Assembly: GCA_016125075.1 (NCBI GenBank)
Contig: WGMO01000001.1
Location: 186,001-250,000, forward strand
Direction of reading: 5' to 3'
From: Terrimonas sp.
GTDB lineage: Bacteria > Bacteroidota > Bacteroidia > Chitinophagales > Chitinophagaceae
DNA: 64,000 nucleotides
This document shows, piece after piece, positions 9,554-18,791 of the stretch. Position numbers and translations under genes: made by a program. Each line of letters opens with the position of its first letter. Positions within the stretch are counted from its first letter, which is position 1. Below the pieces are notes generated by a model that did no database searches, was not told where the DNA came from, and was given only the letters and a program-made list of their open reading frames with translations.

Positions 9554-10551
9554 TGAAAAATAGATTCCTCATATCATTTTTTATTTTGGTTTTACTGTTT
9601 CAAAACAGTTATGGCCAGGATATCCATTTTTCACAGTTTTTCGAAACACCCCTCTTGCGGAATCCGGCCCTGGCCGGTTTATTCAAAGGGGATGTACGGG
9701 TACAGGGTGTATACCGGGACCAATGGAACAGTGTAACAAAAGCCTACAGAACAGGTTCACTCAATGCGGAATATAAAATGCCTGTTGGAACCAATGATGA
9801 TTATGTCACTTTTGGTTTTCAATCTTTTTTTGACAGGGCCGGATCTGTATCATATACCAATATCCAGTTCCTGCCTGCACTTAACTATCATAAATCCCTG
9901 AGTTCGGAAAAGAACATGTACCTGTCGGCAGGATTCATGGGAGGCTGGGTACAACACCGGATTGACCTTTCAAAAGTGACTACCAACAGTACCTATGAGG
10001 GCATGGGAGTCAACGAAAGCATCACCGACCCATCGTATACTTATTTAGACGGCAGTGCTGGCCTCAGCTTTAATACCTCCCTCAAGAATGATCCTGATAA
10101 TAATTTTTTTATCGGTGTGGCTTATCATCATTTTAACCGGCCCAGAACATCGTTTTACAGGGACAAAGCCATTGAACTGCATCCGAAATGGATTTTCTCC
10201 GGGGGGTTGAAATTAAGCGTTGGGGATAATTCATTTGTAGACCTTGAAGGCGATTATGCCCGGCAGGGATCTTTCACCAACATTATTTTCGGAGCCCTTT
10301 ATGGCATCAAATTGGGACCTTACCCCGACGAACCCGATTATACCGTGAGCCTGGGTTCTTTCATGCGGCTCAACGACGCCTTAATTCCGGTCATCAAACT
10401 GGATTACAATCCGTTTTCACTATCCTTTAGCTATGATGCCAATATATCAAAATTAAAACCCTCCAGCTTTGGCAGGGGCGGCTTTGAACTTTCGGTCAGT
10501 TACATCAAAAAACTTGACCGCTATACCAATCCCTATTCTCCAAAATTTTAA
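9553..10551 (+). CDS. PorP/SprF family type IX secretion-associated outer-membrane protein
   Basis: 332 residues from the ATG at 9553, which shares its A with the preceding stop codon; an in-frame upstream start at 9499 would overlap the PKD gene with no signal peptide. Signal peptide MKNRFLISFFILVLLFQNSYGQ. The mature protein starts DIHFSQFFETPLLRNPALAG, the PorP/SprF signature (DxHFSQF...NPA.AG), and has the alternating aromatic strand pattern of an outer-membrane barrel. Homologues beside CHU_C-domain proteins are thought to help that specific cargo through or onto the T9SS. The partner here would be the 15-PKD protein. Confidence 0.92.
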   Translation: MKNRFLISFFILVLLFQNSYGQDIHFSQFFETPLLRNPALAGLFKGDVRVQGVYRDQWNSVTKAYRTGSLNAEYKMPVGTNDDYVTFGFQSFFDRAGSVSYTNIQFLPALNYHKSLSSEKNMYLSAGFMGGWVQHRIDLSKVTTNSTYEGMGVNESITDPSYTYLDGSAGLSFNTSLKNDPDNNFFIGVAYHHFNRPRTSFYRDKAIELHPKWIFSGGLKLSVGDNSFVDLEGDYARQGSFTNIIFGALYGIKLGPYPDEPDYTVSLGSFMRLNDALIPVIKLDYNPFSLSFSYDANISKLKPSSFGRGGFELSVSYIKKLDRYTNPYSPKF

Positions 10552-10616
10552 GGATCTGCCGGAGAAAATCCGAACAATTTACTTTCCGGTTCGTTAGTAA
10601 ACTCATCATTTTAACA

Positions 10617-11096
10617 ATGAAAATTATGAAGATTACACTGGAACAGTCTGCCCCTGATTTTTCGCTTTATGATACAGAGAAAAAAAAGATCAGTTTATCA
10701 TCCCTGCGCGGGAACAATGTCTTATTATTGTTCTTCCCCCAGGCCTTTACCGGCGTTTGTACCAAAGAACTCTGTTCCATAAGGGATAATATTGGGTTTT
10801 ACGAGCATACCCATGCAAAGGTGCTTGGCATTTCAGTTGATTCCGTTTTTACACTGGCAAAATATAAGGAAGAACAACAATATAATTTTCCATTATTAAG
10901 CGATTTTAATAAGGAAGTATCTGAACAGTATGGCAGCCTGTATACCGACTGGATACTGGATATGAAAGGGGTTTCCAAAAGGTCAGCCTTCCTGATCGAC
11001 AAAAATGGCCTGGTAAAATATGCAGAAGTACTTGAGAATGCCGGTGAACTGCCCGATTTCAATACCATTGAACAGATCCTGAAAGGTTTGGACTAA
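10617..11096 (+). CDS. Peroxiredoxin (AhpC/TSA, PrxQ/BCP-like)
   Basis: 159 residues, thioredoxin fold. The catalytic loop FPQAFTGVCTKELC places the peroxidatic Cys at C48 and a second Cys at C53. The five-residue spacing is that of PrxQ/BCP-type enzymes, in which the second Cys resolves the sulfenate. It would reduce H2O2 or organic peroxides in the cytoplasm using a thioredoxin-like donor. No signal peptide. The next ATG (10626) is an alternative start and changes only three residues. Confidence 0.9.
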   Translation: MKIMKITLEQSAPDFSLYDTEKKKISLSSLRGNNVLLLFFPQAFTGVCTKELCSIRDNIGFYEHTHAKVLGISVDSVFTLAKYKEEQQYNFPLLSDFNKEVSEQYGSLYTDWILDMKGVSKRSAFLIDKNGLVKYAEVLENAGELPDFNTIEQILKGLD

Positions 11097-11220
11097 AACT
11101 TTAACATAGCATTTTTGTTATAATACATTGGTTTTCATTCCCAAAAAGGGGATCGTATTTCTACGTTGCAGGAACCAGAAAATCATTCTATTTTGGAAAA
11201 ATAAAAGTAAATTTGTTTCG

Positions 11221-11559
11221 TTGAGACGAATCATTCCCATATGGTCCATCATCCTGCTTTTAGCCATCCAATCGAATGGACAATCGCGTAATTTACCCAA
11301 TCCCGAAGGACCTAAAATATTAAAGTATTATCCCAACCCTGCCACTTCTTTTATCAATTTCGAGTTGCAGACCTCGGAAGAAAAAGGATTGAATCTCTAT
11401 GTGATCAATTTTTTGGGGAAACAGGTATACGAACAAAAGAATATCCAGCAACGTACTATTATCGATCTTTCGCAGTTTACACGCGGTGTCTATATCTTTC
11501 AACTCAGGGATATGAATGGCAAAGCCATTGAATCGGGAAAATTCCAGGTTTCCAAATAG
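11221..11559 (+). CDS. Small secreted protein with T9SS type A sorting domain
   Basis: 112 residues if translation starts at the TTG at 11221, which begins a good signal peptide (MRRIIPIWSIILLLAIQSNGQ). An ATG at 11128 in the same frame would add 31 residues ahead of it and is less convincing. After the signal nearly the whole protein is one sorting domain: KYYPNPATSFINFEL, then LYVINFLGKQVYEQ, LSQFTRGVYIFQL and a terminal SGKFQVSK. This is the Por secretion-tail pattern (PNP...G..V....... .L..G.Y......G....KF.V.K). A protein made almost only of the tail is unusual; it may be a reduced cargo or a surface-attachment module. Confidence 0.78.
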   Translation: MRRIIPIWSIILLLAIQSNGQSRNLPNPEGPKILKYYPNPATSFINFELQTSEEKGLNLYVINFLGKQVYEQKNIQQRTIIDLSQFTRGVYIFQLRDMNGKAIESGKFQVSK

Positions 11560-11572
11560 TCATTACTATTTC

Positions 11573-12745
11573 TTATTGCACTTCTACAATCAGGAATTTA
11601 AGGTATTGTGTATTGTCCAATCCGCGTATGATGGGATGATCGGCCGATTGGGTTTGAAAGCAAACCTGTCTTATCCTCCTTTTTGCATCCCTGGCCGCCA
11701 TATCGATGACCTGTAAAAACAATTCCGGTTGTACCAGGCTGGTGCAGGAAGAAGTGACAAGGAAACCGCCGGGTTTTACCAGTTTCATTCCCCGTAAATT
11801 GATCTCCTTGTATCCCGTAATGGCCCGCTGGATCGTTTCCCTGCTTTTTGTAAAGGCAGGCGGATCAAGCATCACCACATCAAATTGTTTTTCTTCCTTT
11901 GACCATTTTTTCAAAACATCAAAGGCATTGGCCACCTCGAAACGGCAAATATCCCCCAGCCCGTTCAATTCCGCATTTTGATTGGCCTGCACGACTGCAT
12001 TCTCGGAAATATCCAGCCCGAGTACGTTCCTGGCCCCATAATGAGCAGCATGAATTTCAAAGGTTCCGGTATAGGTGAAAGCCCCCAGCACTTCAGCTCC
12101 CTTAACAATATGCTGTATGGCCCTTCGGTTATCCTGCTGATCCAGAAAATATCCCGTCTTCTGGCCATTCTCGAGGTCCACATGAAAACGAAGCCCGTTT
12201 TCGTGGATGATTATTTTCGGATCAAAAGGGTCAGACAAAAACCCTTTTTGTTGTTCAAGGCCCTCCAGTTCCCGCACCGGTACATCATTTCGCTCGTAAA
12301 TCCCCCTGGGGTGAAAGATCTGCCGGATGGCATCCACAATGGCAGGTTTCCATTTGTCAATTCCGAGGGCAAGGGTCTGTATGACAAAATAATCATTGAA
12401 TTTATCAACAATCAGTTGCGGCAGTGAATCCGCCTCTCCAAAAACAAGCCGGCAATTTTCCGTATACCCGGTTTTTTTCCGGTATTCCCAACAGTTCTTA
12501 ATAGCTTTTAAAAAATATCCGGCATTGATTTCCACAGCCTTATCCCTGGTCAACAACCTGACCCGTATCTGTGAACGGGTATTGATATATCCCTTTCCGA
12601 TAAACCTGCCCTGATGGTCTGCGACTTCCACGATATCGCCGTCTTTGGTCTCCCCCTCCTGTTTTTCAATCTCGTTGGCAAATATCCAGGGATGGCCATT
12701 CTGAACCCGGTTTGTTATTTTTCGCTTCAAAAATACTTTCGTCAT
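11573..12745 (-). CDS. rlmI: Class I SAM-dependent rRNA methyltransferase, RlmI-like
   Basis: 390 residues. An N-terminal PUA-like RNA-binding domain (~2-75: HPWIFANEIEK, DGDIVEVADHQGRFIGKGYIN) is followed by a central linker and a Rossmann methyltransferase domain (~190-390). The latter has the SAM-binding VLGAFTYTGTFEIHAAHYGA and VLGLDISENAV, the catalytic FDVVMLDPPAFTKS and a late TSSC. This is the architecture of 23S rRNA m5C1962 methyltransferase RlmI. Closely related YccW/RlmK-like proteins are the main alternative, so site specificity is inferred. Convergent with the T9SS cargo gene 13 bp away; divergent from grpE. Confidence 0.88.
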   Translation of the reverse strand: MTKVFLKRKITNRVQNGHPWIFANEIEKQEGETKDGDIVEVADHQGRFIGKGYINTRSQIRVRLLTRDKAVEINAGYFLKAIKNCWEYRKKTGYTENCRLVFGEADSLPQLIVDKFNDYFVIQTLALGIDKWKPAIVDAIRQIFHPRGIYERNDVPVRELEGLEQQKGFLSDPFDPKIIIHENGLRFHVDLENGQKTGYFLDQQDNRRAIQHIVKGAEVLGAFTYTGTFEIHAAHYGARNVLGLDISENAVVQANQNAELNGLGDICRFEVANAFDVLKKWSKEEKQFDVVMLDPPAFTKSRETIQRAITGYKEINLRGMKLVKPGGFLVTSSCTSLVQPELFLQVIDMAARDAKRRIRQVCFQTQSADHPIIRGLDNTQYLKFLIVEVQ

Positions 12746-12820
12746 GGCGCAAAGGTAATTGCCGGCCGAAATTTCCAGCTATATTATCATTACTGCGCCA
12801 TTTTGTCCCACTTTAAAGGC

Positions 12821-12850
12821 TTGGCAAAATAATTGACAACCTTACCTTTA
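12821..12850 (+). promoter_or_regulatory. Probable promoter of grpE-dnaJ
   Basis: TTG at 12821-12823, a 19-base spacer, then TACCTTTA at 12843-12850 (one mismatch from TAnnTTTG). It lies 30 bases before the grpE ATG. Confidence 0.5.
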
Positions 12851-12880
12851 CAGCAATTTTTGAAAAAAGCAGATAAAGAC

Positions 12881-13453
12881 ATGAAAGAAGAAAAAGTGAA
12901 GGATACACCGGTGACCGAACAGCCTGAAAACCAGGTTCCCAATATTAACGCAGATGAAAATATCAGCGGCTCTGCCCACCTCAACGACCCGGTTGCTGAG
13001 GAATCAGAATTCGAAAAACTCAGGGAAGAATTACAGGATGCCAAAGACAGGCTCCTCCGGCAAGCGGCTGAATTTGATAATTACAGGAAAAGAACAGCAA
13101 AAGAAAGACTTGAGCTGATCCAGACTGCCGGCCGGGATATCATTACCGATCTCCTGGATGTGCTGGATGATTGTAACCGGGCCGAAACCCAGATGAATAA
13201 TACCGATAATGTAGCACAGATAAAAGAAGGTACACAACTGATCTTCGCCAAACTCAGGAATTTGCTGGCCGCCAAAGGCCTCAAACCGATGGAATGCATC
13301 AATAAGGATTTTGATCCCGACATGCATGAAGCCATCACCGAGATCCCTGCCCCCAACGAAAAACTGAAGGGCAAGATAGTCGATGAGATCGCGAAGGGTT
13401 ATTATCTAAACGACAAGATTATCCGTCACGCAAAAGTTGTGGTAGGCAAATAA
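12881..13453 (+). CDS. grpE: Nucleotide exchange factor GrpE
   Basis: 190 residues from the ATG at 12881; an upstream in-frame TTG (12833) overlaps the probable promoter and was rejected. A variable acidic N-terminus is followed by the long coiled coil ([29 protein letters not shown], then F-DNYRKRT) and the C-terminal beta domain. The latter ends in [32 protein letters not shown], the GrpE signature (G-Y-x-L-x-[DG]-[RK]-x-[IL]-R-x-A-x-V-x-V). It releases ADP from DnaK. Eleven bases precede dnaJ, so the two form an operon; dnaK is not in the window. Confidence 0.96.
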   Translation: MKEEKVKDTPVTEQPENQVPNINADENISGSAHLNDPVAEESEFEKLREELQDAKDRLLRQAAEFDNYRKRTAKERLELIQTAGRDIITDLLDVLDDCNRAETQMNNTDNVAQIKEGTQLIFAKLRNLLAAKGLKPMECINKDFDPDMHEAITEIPAPNEKLKGKIVDEIAKGYYLNDKIIRHAKVVVGK

Positions 13454-13463
13454 TATAAATTTC

Positions 13464-14630
13464 ATGTCAAAAAGAGATTATTACGAAATACTGGGTGTTG
13501 GTAAATCTGCATCTTCAGATGAAATCAAAAAAGCCTACCGGAAAGTTGCTATGCAACACCACCCGGACAGGAACCCGGGTGATAAAGCCGCTGAAGAAAA
13601 GTTCAAAGAGGCGGCTGAGGCTTATGAAATTCTCAGCGATGCTGATAAAAAAGCTCAATATGACCGTTATGGACATGCCGGTGTAAGCGGCAATGGACGT
13701 GGTGGTTATGGGGGTGGTGCCGGTATGAATATGGATGATATATTCAGCCAGTTCGGCGATATTTTCGGGGATGATATTTTTGGCAGCTTTTTCGGAGGAG
13801 GCGGTGGTGGCCGCAGCCGCAGTTCCCGAAGCCGCGGGGTCAGGGGCAGTAATCTCAGGGTCAAGATCAAACTGACTTACGAGGAAATCGCAAAAGGCGT
13901 TACAAAAAATATTAAGGTTAAAAAATATGTAAACTGTTCAACCTGTGGGGGCAATGGTGCAAAAGACAAGGGCAGTGTTCAGAACTGCTCAACCTGCGGT
14001 GGAAGCGGACAGGTAAGAAGAGTGTCGAATACCTTCCTGGGACAAATGCAAACCGTAACAACCTGTCCAACCTGTAATGGGGAAGGTTCTACTATAACGG
14101 CAAAATGCACGAACTGTAAGGGGGAAGGCAGGGTTTACAGCGAAGAGACCGTGAGTATTGAGATCCCGGCTGGCGTGCAGGAAGGGATGCAGTTAAACCT
14201 GAGTGGAAGAGGAAATGCCGGGGAGAGAGGTGGCATGTCCGGCGACCTGATCGTGCTGATTGAAGAAGAAACCCATAAGGAATTACAAAGAGATGGTATG
14301 AACGTGGCTTTTGACCTGCATATCTCCTTTACCGATGCCGTATTTGGCACACAGATAGAAGTACCCACGATTGATGGAAGGGCAAAAATTAAAATACCCG
14401 CCGGCACCCAGAGTGGAAAAATTTTCAGGCTAAAAGGGAAAGGGTTCCCGGCTGTCAACTCCTACCAGAAAGGAGATCAGCTGATTCACGTTAATGTATG
14501 GACGCCACAGCATTTGAACACAGAAGAAAAAAATATTTTAGAGAAACTCAAAAACTCGCATAACCTCAAACCCGCTCCCGATAAGAATGAAAAAAGCTTT
14601 TTTGATAAGATGAGAGAGCTTTTTTCATGA
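13464..14630 (+). CDS. dnaJ: Chaperone protein DnaJ
   Basis: 388 residues, complete type I J-protein. J domain 1-70 with HPD (in [10 protein letters not shown]), then a Gly/Phe-rich linker (~75-125). A zinc-binding domain has four CxxCxGxG repeats ([32 protein letters not shown]). Beta-sandwich substrate-binding and dimerisation domains follow. It stimulates DnaK ATPase and delivers unfolded clients. Immediately downstream of grpE. The 3' end converges on the VWA gene with only 6 bp between them. Confidence 0.97.
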   Translation: MSKRDYYEILGVGKSASSDEIKKAYRKVAMQHHPDRNPGDKAAEEKFKEAAEAYEILSDADKKAQYDRYGHAGVSGNGRGGYGGGAGMNMDDIFSQFGDIFGDDIFGSFFGGGGGGRSRSSRSRGVRGSNLRVKIKLTYEEIAKGVTKNIKVKKYVNCSTCGGNGAKDKGSVQNCSTCGGSGQVRRVSNTFLGQMQTVTTCPTCNGEGSTITAKCTNCKGEGRVYSEETVSIEIPAGVQEGMQLNLSGRGNAGERGGMSGDLIVLIEEETHKELQRDGMNVAFDLHISFTDAVFGTQIEVPTIDGRAKIKIPAGTQSGKIFRLKGKGFPAVNSYQKGDQLIHVNVWTPQHLNTEEKNILEKLKNSHNLKPAPDKNEKSFFDKMRELFS

Positions 14631-14636
14631 GGCTCA

Positions 14637-16412
14637 TTAGTCCTCCTTATTCCTGCCCCTTCTTTTTTTCTTATACTTGTTGTAGAGGTTTTTCGTATTC
14701 TCTGCCAGTTCCACAAACTGGGTCTGGGGGATGTCTTCCCGGTTGGCCGATTCGCCGGCAATCAGTAATACCGCATCCCAATCCGCATTTTTAACATATT
14801 GAGAGCCCCTGAGCAGGGAACCATACATAATGACCGCGGTAGCAAACCGAAAAGCCGGGTTGACATCACTGAACTTGAGGAGATCATAGGGGCACTTGTA
14901 TGTAACGAAATTGACGGCGCTTTCATTGGGGTTGCGAAACTGGATACTCACTTCACTAAAATATTTTTCTGTGTCTACAACCCCTTTGGAACGGACTACC
15001 GGTATGATCTCGAAAGCAGCCACCAGCGAATGACCCGAACCGATTTCACCTCCCTCAATGACCGACAAAGAATCAGCGATCGCGCCAACTTTATTGTCAA
15101 AACCGATCAACCGGTATTCCTTCACCAAATCAGAATTAAAATTCACGTTCATATATACATCATCTGCCACTGCATACAGTGTTTGCGTATATTCCTTGAG
15201 GAACACTTTCTCCGCTTCCTGGTATCCATCGATATAAGCAAAATTTCCATTTCCCTTCCTGGCCAGCGTCTGAATTTTGGAGTCCTTGTAATTACCCATG
15301 CCTACGCCGATACAGGTTAAATAGATACCGGATTCCCTGTTTCTGGAAATCAACTCATCAAGCTCGGTTTCGGTTTGTACGCCCACATTAAAATCTCCAT
15401 CCGTAGCTAAGATGACACGATTATTACCATTCTTGATATAATGATTTTTCGCCAGTCCGTACGCGATGGAGATCCCCGAAGCACCAGGTGTAGAACCTCC
15501 GGGCTCCAGTTCATCAATGGCTTTGTTGATCTTCTCTTTTTCATTTCCGGCGGTCGGTTGGAGCATGATACCCACAACTCCCCCGTACACGACGATGGAA
15601 ACTGTATCCTTCTCCCTCAAATTATTGGCCAGTAAATGAAAAGCTGATTTGATGAGGGGAAGCCTGTTGGGTATATCCATAGAACCCGAAATGTCAACCA
15701 GGAATACAAGATGCGCCGGGGGAAGTGAATCAACATTTATTTTTTTGGAACAAACATTAACAAAGAACAACTGGTTCTCCTTATTCCAGGGACAGGAAGT
15801 GAGCGTACTCCTGACATTGAAAACATCATCTCCCTGTGGAGGCGTATAACCAAAATTAAAATAATTGAGCATTTCCTCTAACCTGACTGCATCGGGAGGC
15901 ACCACTGTATTCATACTGATGAAGCGCCGTATATTACTGTAAGAGGCTTTATCGATATTCAGGGCCAGGCCGGTGGTCGGATAATGTTCCGTTTCTACAA
16001 ACTTGTTCTCTACAATGCTTGCATAGGTTTCATCACCCATAAACCATTTCCGCTGTGATTCCCTGGAAAGATCCTTGGTGAGTGATGACAGCTTGTCCCT
16101 GCGAATAGAGGCCGCCACCGGGATCAGCTTCAATTGTGTGGTTAGGAATACATCCGAGCTGACGATTGCGGTTTCCTTATAATAACCATCAGCGGAAAAA
16201 GTGAGGGTATCCGTCTTGTTTTTCGAAAGAATCCCAAATCCTCCCTGTGAACCGGTACGGTAAATAAAACCGGTGGAATGTTGCAGGATATTTACATTTT
16301 GCAAAGCAATACCCTTCTCATCCCTCACTTCGCCCCTCAGGTAAAACTGTTGGCCCAAAGCGATGTGGGAGACAGCCAGTTGTAAAAATAATATTTTCAA
16401 TATGGCTTTCAA
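14637..16412 (-). CDS. Secreted VWA-domain protein with carboxypeptidase-regulatory-like N-terminal domain (YfbK-like)
   Basis: 591 residues. Signal peptide MKAILKILFLQLAVSHIALGQ. A CarboxypepD_reg-like beta sandwich (~22-100: LRGEVRDEKGIALQNVNILQ) comes next. A VWA-N region with YSNIRRFISMNTVVPPDAVR follows. The VWA domain (~230-410) has an intact MIDAS DISGS in HLVFLVDISGSMDIPNRL and an ATDGDFN third motif. The C-terminal ~170 residues match the DUF3520-like tail of YfbK proteins. Such proteins are thought to assemble metal-dependent protein contacts in the periplasm or cell envelope; substrate unknown. Ends in a highly basic tail (KKKRRGRN). Confidence 0.88.
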   Translation of the reverse strand: MKAILKILFLQLAVSHIALGQQFYLRGEVRDEKGIALQNVNILQHSTGFIYRTGSQGGFGILSKNKTDTLTFSADGYYKETAIVSSDVFLTTQLKLIPVAASIRRDKLSSLTKDLSRESQRKWFMGDETYASIVENKFVETEHYPTTGLALNIDKASYSNIRRFISMNTVVPPDAVRLEEMLNYFNFGYTPPQGDDVFNVRSTLTSCPWNKENQLFFVNVCSKKINVDSLPPAHLVFLVDISGSMDIPNRLPLIKSAFHLLANNLREKDTVSIVVYGGVVGIMLQPTAGNEKEKINKAIDELEPGGSTPGASGISIAYGLAKNHYIKNGNNRVILATDGDFNVGVQTETELDELISRNRESGIYLTCIGVGMGNYKDSKIQTLARKGNGNFAYIDGYQEAEKVFLKEYTQTLYAVADDVYMNVNFNSDLVKEYRLIGFDNKVGAIADSLSVIEGGEIGSGHSLVAAFEIIPVVRSKGVVDTEKYFSEVSIQFRNPNESAVNFVTYKCPYDLLKFSDVNPAFRFATAVIMYGSLLRGSQYVKNADWDAVLLIAGESANREDIPQTQFVELAENTKNLYNKYKKKRRGRNKED

Positions 16413-16467
16413 TCAGGTACCTGCTTTTATGAAATATACAAAAAAGAAATTGTTAGAACGAGCACAT

Positions 16468-17001
16468 TTACCCAAGCTGGTATATTTCTTTGAGGTTCCG
16501 TCCAAGGCCGTCGTAATCAAGCCCATATCCCACTACAAACCTGTTGGGGATAGTAAACCCGGTATAATCAATCCGGATCGGGAACTTGGCGGCTTCGGGC
16601 TTATGCAACAAAGCCACTATTTTAAGGGAGGCAGGCTGCTGGTGTTGCAATTTGGGAAGAAATTCATTCAGTGTTTTCCCGGTATCAACTATATCTTCAA
16701 TGATAATTACATCCCTGTTGATCAGGTCGGCATCCAGGCCAATGGCTGTAATGACCTGACCGGAGGAAGAAGTGCCTTTATAGGAAGCCAGTTTGATAAA
16801 ACATATTTCCGCCTCGATGGTGATGGCCTTAAACAGGTCGGCCGCAAACATGAACGAACCGTTTAAGATGGCAATAAACAAAGGGTTCTTACCCGAATAA
16901 TCTTGATTAATGGCCGCAGCAAGTTCAACAATCCTGCCCTGGATTTCTTTCTCAGAAAGATAGGGTATAAATTTTTTGTCATGGATGACAATTTGTTGCA
17001 T
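16468..17001 (-). CDS. hpt: Hypoxanthine phosphoribosyltransferase
   Basis: 177 residues, normal for the family. The PRPP-binding loop VIIIEDIVDTGKT is intact, with the acidic pair E-D. The flexible-loop region LASYKGTSSSGQV is present, as is the purine-ring-stacking Phe/Val segment near the C-terminus (NRFVVGYGLDYDGLGRNL). It converts hypoxanthine and guanine with PRPP to IMP and GMP in purine salvage. It is 17 bp downstream of the glucosaminidase gene on the same strand and probably cotranscribed, although the two functions are unrelated. Confidence 0.95.
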   Translation of the reverse strand: MQQIVIHDKKFIPYLSEKEIQGRIVELAAAINQDYSGKNPLFIAILNGSFMFAADLFKAITIEAEICFIKLASYKGTSSSGQVITAIGLDADLINRDVIIIEDIVDTGKTLNEFLPKLQHQQPASLKIVALLHKPEAAKFPIRIDYTGFTIPNRFVVGYGLDYDGLGRNLKEIYQLG

Positions 17002-17018
17002 GCTTATTTTTTAAAGAT

Positions 17019-18095
17019 TTAATAATCCTGGCTGGATCGCCCGGCCACCATTCTGGTGGGTGAATCCTTGGCTTTTTCTTTGAGGTATAGAATTTCACCG
17101 GGATTCGGTACCCAGTCAATGCTGATATTATTATATTCCGCCAGGCTGGATAAGCGTATGGCTTCCTGTTGTGCGATATCATAAAGCGATTCTCCCTCCT
17201 GTACAATATGTGTTGTATTATTTCCTGTTTTTCTTTTGCGCTGAAGAAAAACCAGTTGGTCCCGGGGCACCAGTTCCATCTGGGATACTTCATTGAAATC
17301 AAAGATCCTGGCCAGGGGTACATCATAGGTTTGGGCGATTGAAAGGTATGGTGTACCTGCTTTGGCAAAAATCACCCGGGTATCATTGATCTTAAATTCT
17401 CCTTCCGGGTAGCTGATTACCGGTTTTTCGGAAACCACCATATCCACAGCAGGTGAAACATTATTCGCATCACCCTCTTCCCCGGGAGCTTTAATATTCA
17501 GGAAATGCAGCCCTGAATTCTCTTTTTCATTACCGGCATTGCGCACCAGTATTTCGGGTTCCTCCGTTTTCCTGCCTAATGCAATAAGGGTATAGTCTTC
17601 CAGGTTATAGTCCCTGATCAGGTTAATGATGATCTGGGGATATTTGGGATTGGTAGCATAACCGGCTTTTTTTAACCCATAGGCCCATGCCGAATAATCT
17701 GTCGGATCGAGCTTGAACAGGAATGCATATCGGGAACTGTTTTTCAGAAAATCAGAATGATCCCGGTAAGAATCTTCGGGGCTGGAATATTTGCGGAAAC
17801 ATTCGTTGGGGGCATCATCGGTATGGGTAACCGTTTCGCCCGTCCAGTTATTCTTGCATTTGATCCCGAAATGATTATTGGATTGCTGTACCAGCTCACT
17901 CTGACCCGCATCGGTTTCATGGATACCCTGTGCCAGTTTGATGGCGGCCGGTACACCAGTCCTGATCATTTCCCGGATGGCCATATCCTTATACCGGGCT
18001 ATATATTCCAAAACAGCCGGGTCTGATTGCTGACCTTCCAAAATAAGGGCAGAAAATAACAAGGATATAAGAAACAGCCTTCTGAAATGCTTCAT
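17019..18095 (-). CDS. Secreted glucosaminidase (FlgJ-like) with C-terminal LysM
   Basis: 358 residues. Signal peptide MKHFRRLFLISLLFSALILEG. A glucosaminidase domain (~27-165) contains the catalytic Glu in IKLAQGIHETDAGQSELV, followed by NNHFGIKCKN and YEDHSDFL-like YRDHSDFLKNSSRY, standard for peptidoglycan N-acetylglucosaminidases. A linker leads to one clear LysM (about 300-348: HIVQEGESLYDIAQQ...NPGEILYL) and possibly a weaker one before it. It hydrolyses peptidoglycan during cell-wall remodelling. The start codon directly abuts the stop of the upstream O-methyltransferase gene (TAG/ATG), indicating an operon. Confidence 0.93.
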   Translation of the reverse strand: MKHFRRLFLISLLFSALILEGQQSDPAVLEYIARYKDMAIREMIRTGVPAAIKLAQGIHETDAGQSELVQQSNNHFGIKCKNNWTGETVTHTDDAPNECFRKYSSPEDSYRDHSDFLKNSSRYAFLFKLDPTDYSAWAYGLKKAGYATNPKYPQIIINLIRDYNLEDYTLIALGRKTEEPEILVRNAGNEKENSGLHFLNIKAPGEEGDANNVSPAVDMVVSEKPVISYPEGEFKINDTRVIFAKAGTPYLSIAQTYDVPLARIFDFNEVSQMELVPRDQLVFLQRKRKTGNNTTHIVQEGESLYDIAQQEAIRLSSLAEYNNISIDWVPNPGEILYLKEKAKDSPTRMVAGRSSQDY

Positions 18096-18740
18096 CTAAG
18101 GAAGTGATTTTCTAATAATAAATAATCCATCACGTATGGTGAGGACAAGTTTTTCAATATCTGTTCTTTCCCTGACAAACCGGTTAAACGCACTAATCGC
18201 TTTTGCATGCTTACCCTTCGGGTTGTTGTCCAAAACCTGGCCATGAAAATAAATATTGTCTGCTAAAATAAAACCGTTATCGCTTAGTTTCGGTAAAACA
18301 AGGTTAAAATATTCCAGGTACCCGGTTTTATCCGCATCGATGAACACAAGGTCCCATTGTTCATCCAGTAAAGGTATGATTGCTGCCGCCTTTCCCCTGT
18401 GCAGGATGATGCTGTCCCCGAGACCTGCTTTTTTAAAGAAGCCACTGGCAATATCAGCATCGTTGTCCCTCATTTCAATTGTATGTAATTTTCCATCCGG
18501 TCGGAGACCCTTCGCGAGGCAAATAGCGCTGTAACCCGTAAAAGTGCCGATTTCAAGGATCCGCCGGGGCCTGATCATCATACTGATCATCTCCAGCAGT
18601 TTGCCCTGCAGGTGACCGCTCAGCATATGATGTTCCGGGTGATGGGCGGTTGTATAAGCGGCGATTTCCTTTAACAAATCAGATTCCGGCGAAGAATAGG
18701 ATGCTGCATAAGACTCAGCTCCCGGGTCAATTATTTCCAA
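18096..18740 (-). CDS. Class I SAM-dependent O-methyltransferase (COG4122)
   Basis: 214 residues, the size of catechol/caffeoyl-CoA O-methyltransferase-like proteins. SAM motif I RRILEIGTFTGYSAICLA, then the metal and post-II region DLVFIDADKTGYLEYF, and a third element FILADNIYFHG. These match the divalent-cation-dependent OMT family. Small-molecule substrate unknown. First gene of an apparent three-gene run (OMT, glucosaminidase, hpt). Confidence 0.92.
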   Translation of the reverse strand: MEIIDPGAESYAASYSSPESDLLKEIAAYTTAHHPEHHMLSGHLQGKLLEMISMMIRPRRILEIGTFTGYSAICLAKGLRPDGKLHTIEMRDNDADIASGFFKKAGLGDSIILHRGKAAAIIPLLDEQWDLVFIDADKTGYLEYFNLVLPKLSDNGFILADNIYFHGQVLDNNPKGKHAKAISAFNRFVRERTDIEKLVLTIRDGLFIIRKSLP

Positions 18741-18791
18741 AAGAAATTTTTCGTAAAATTAACCCTTATTCACTGTACCACTCACCATTCA

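Noticed and set aside
11208-11215. TAAATTTG as a -7 element for the small T9SS cargo
   Set aside because: It lies only 5 bases before the preferred TTG start, and no -33 TTTG is at the right distance.
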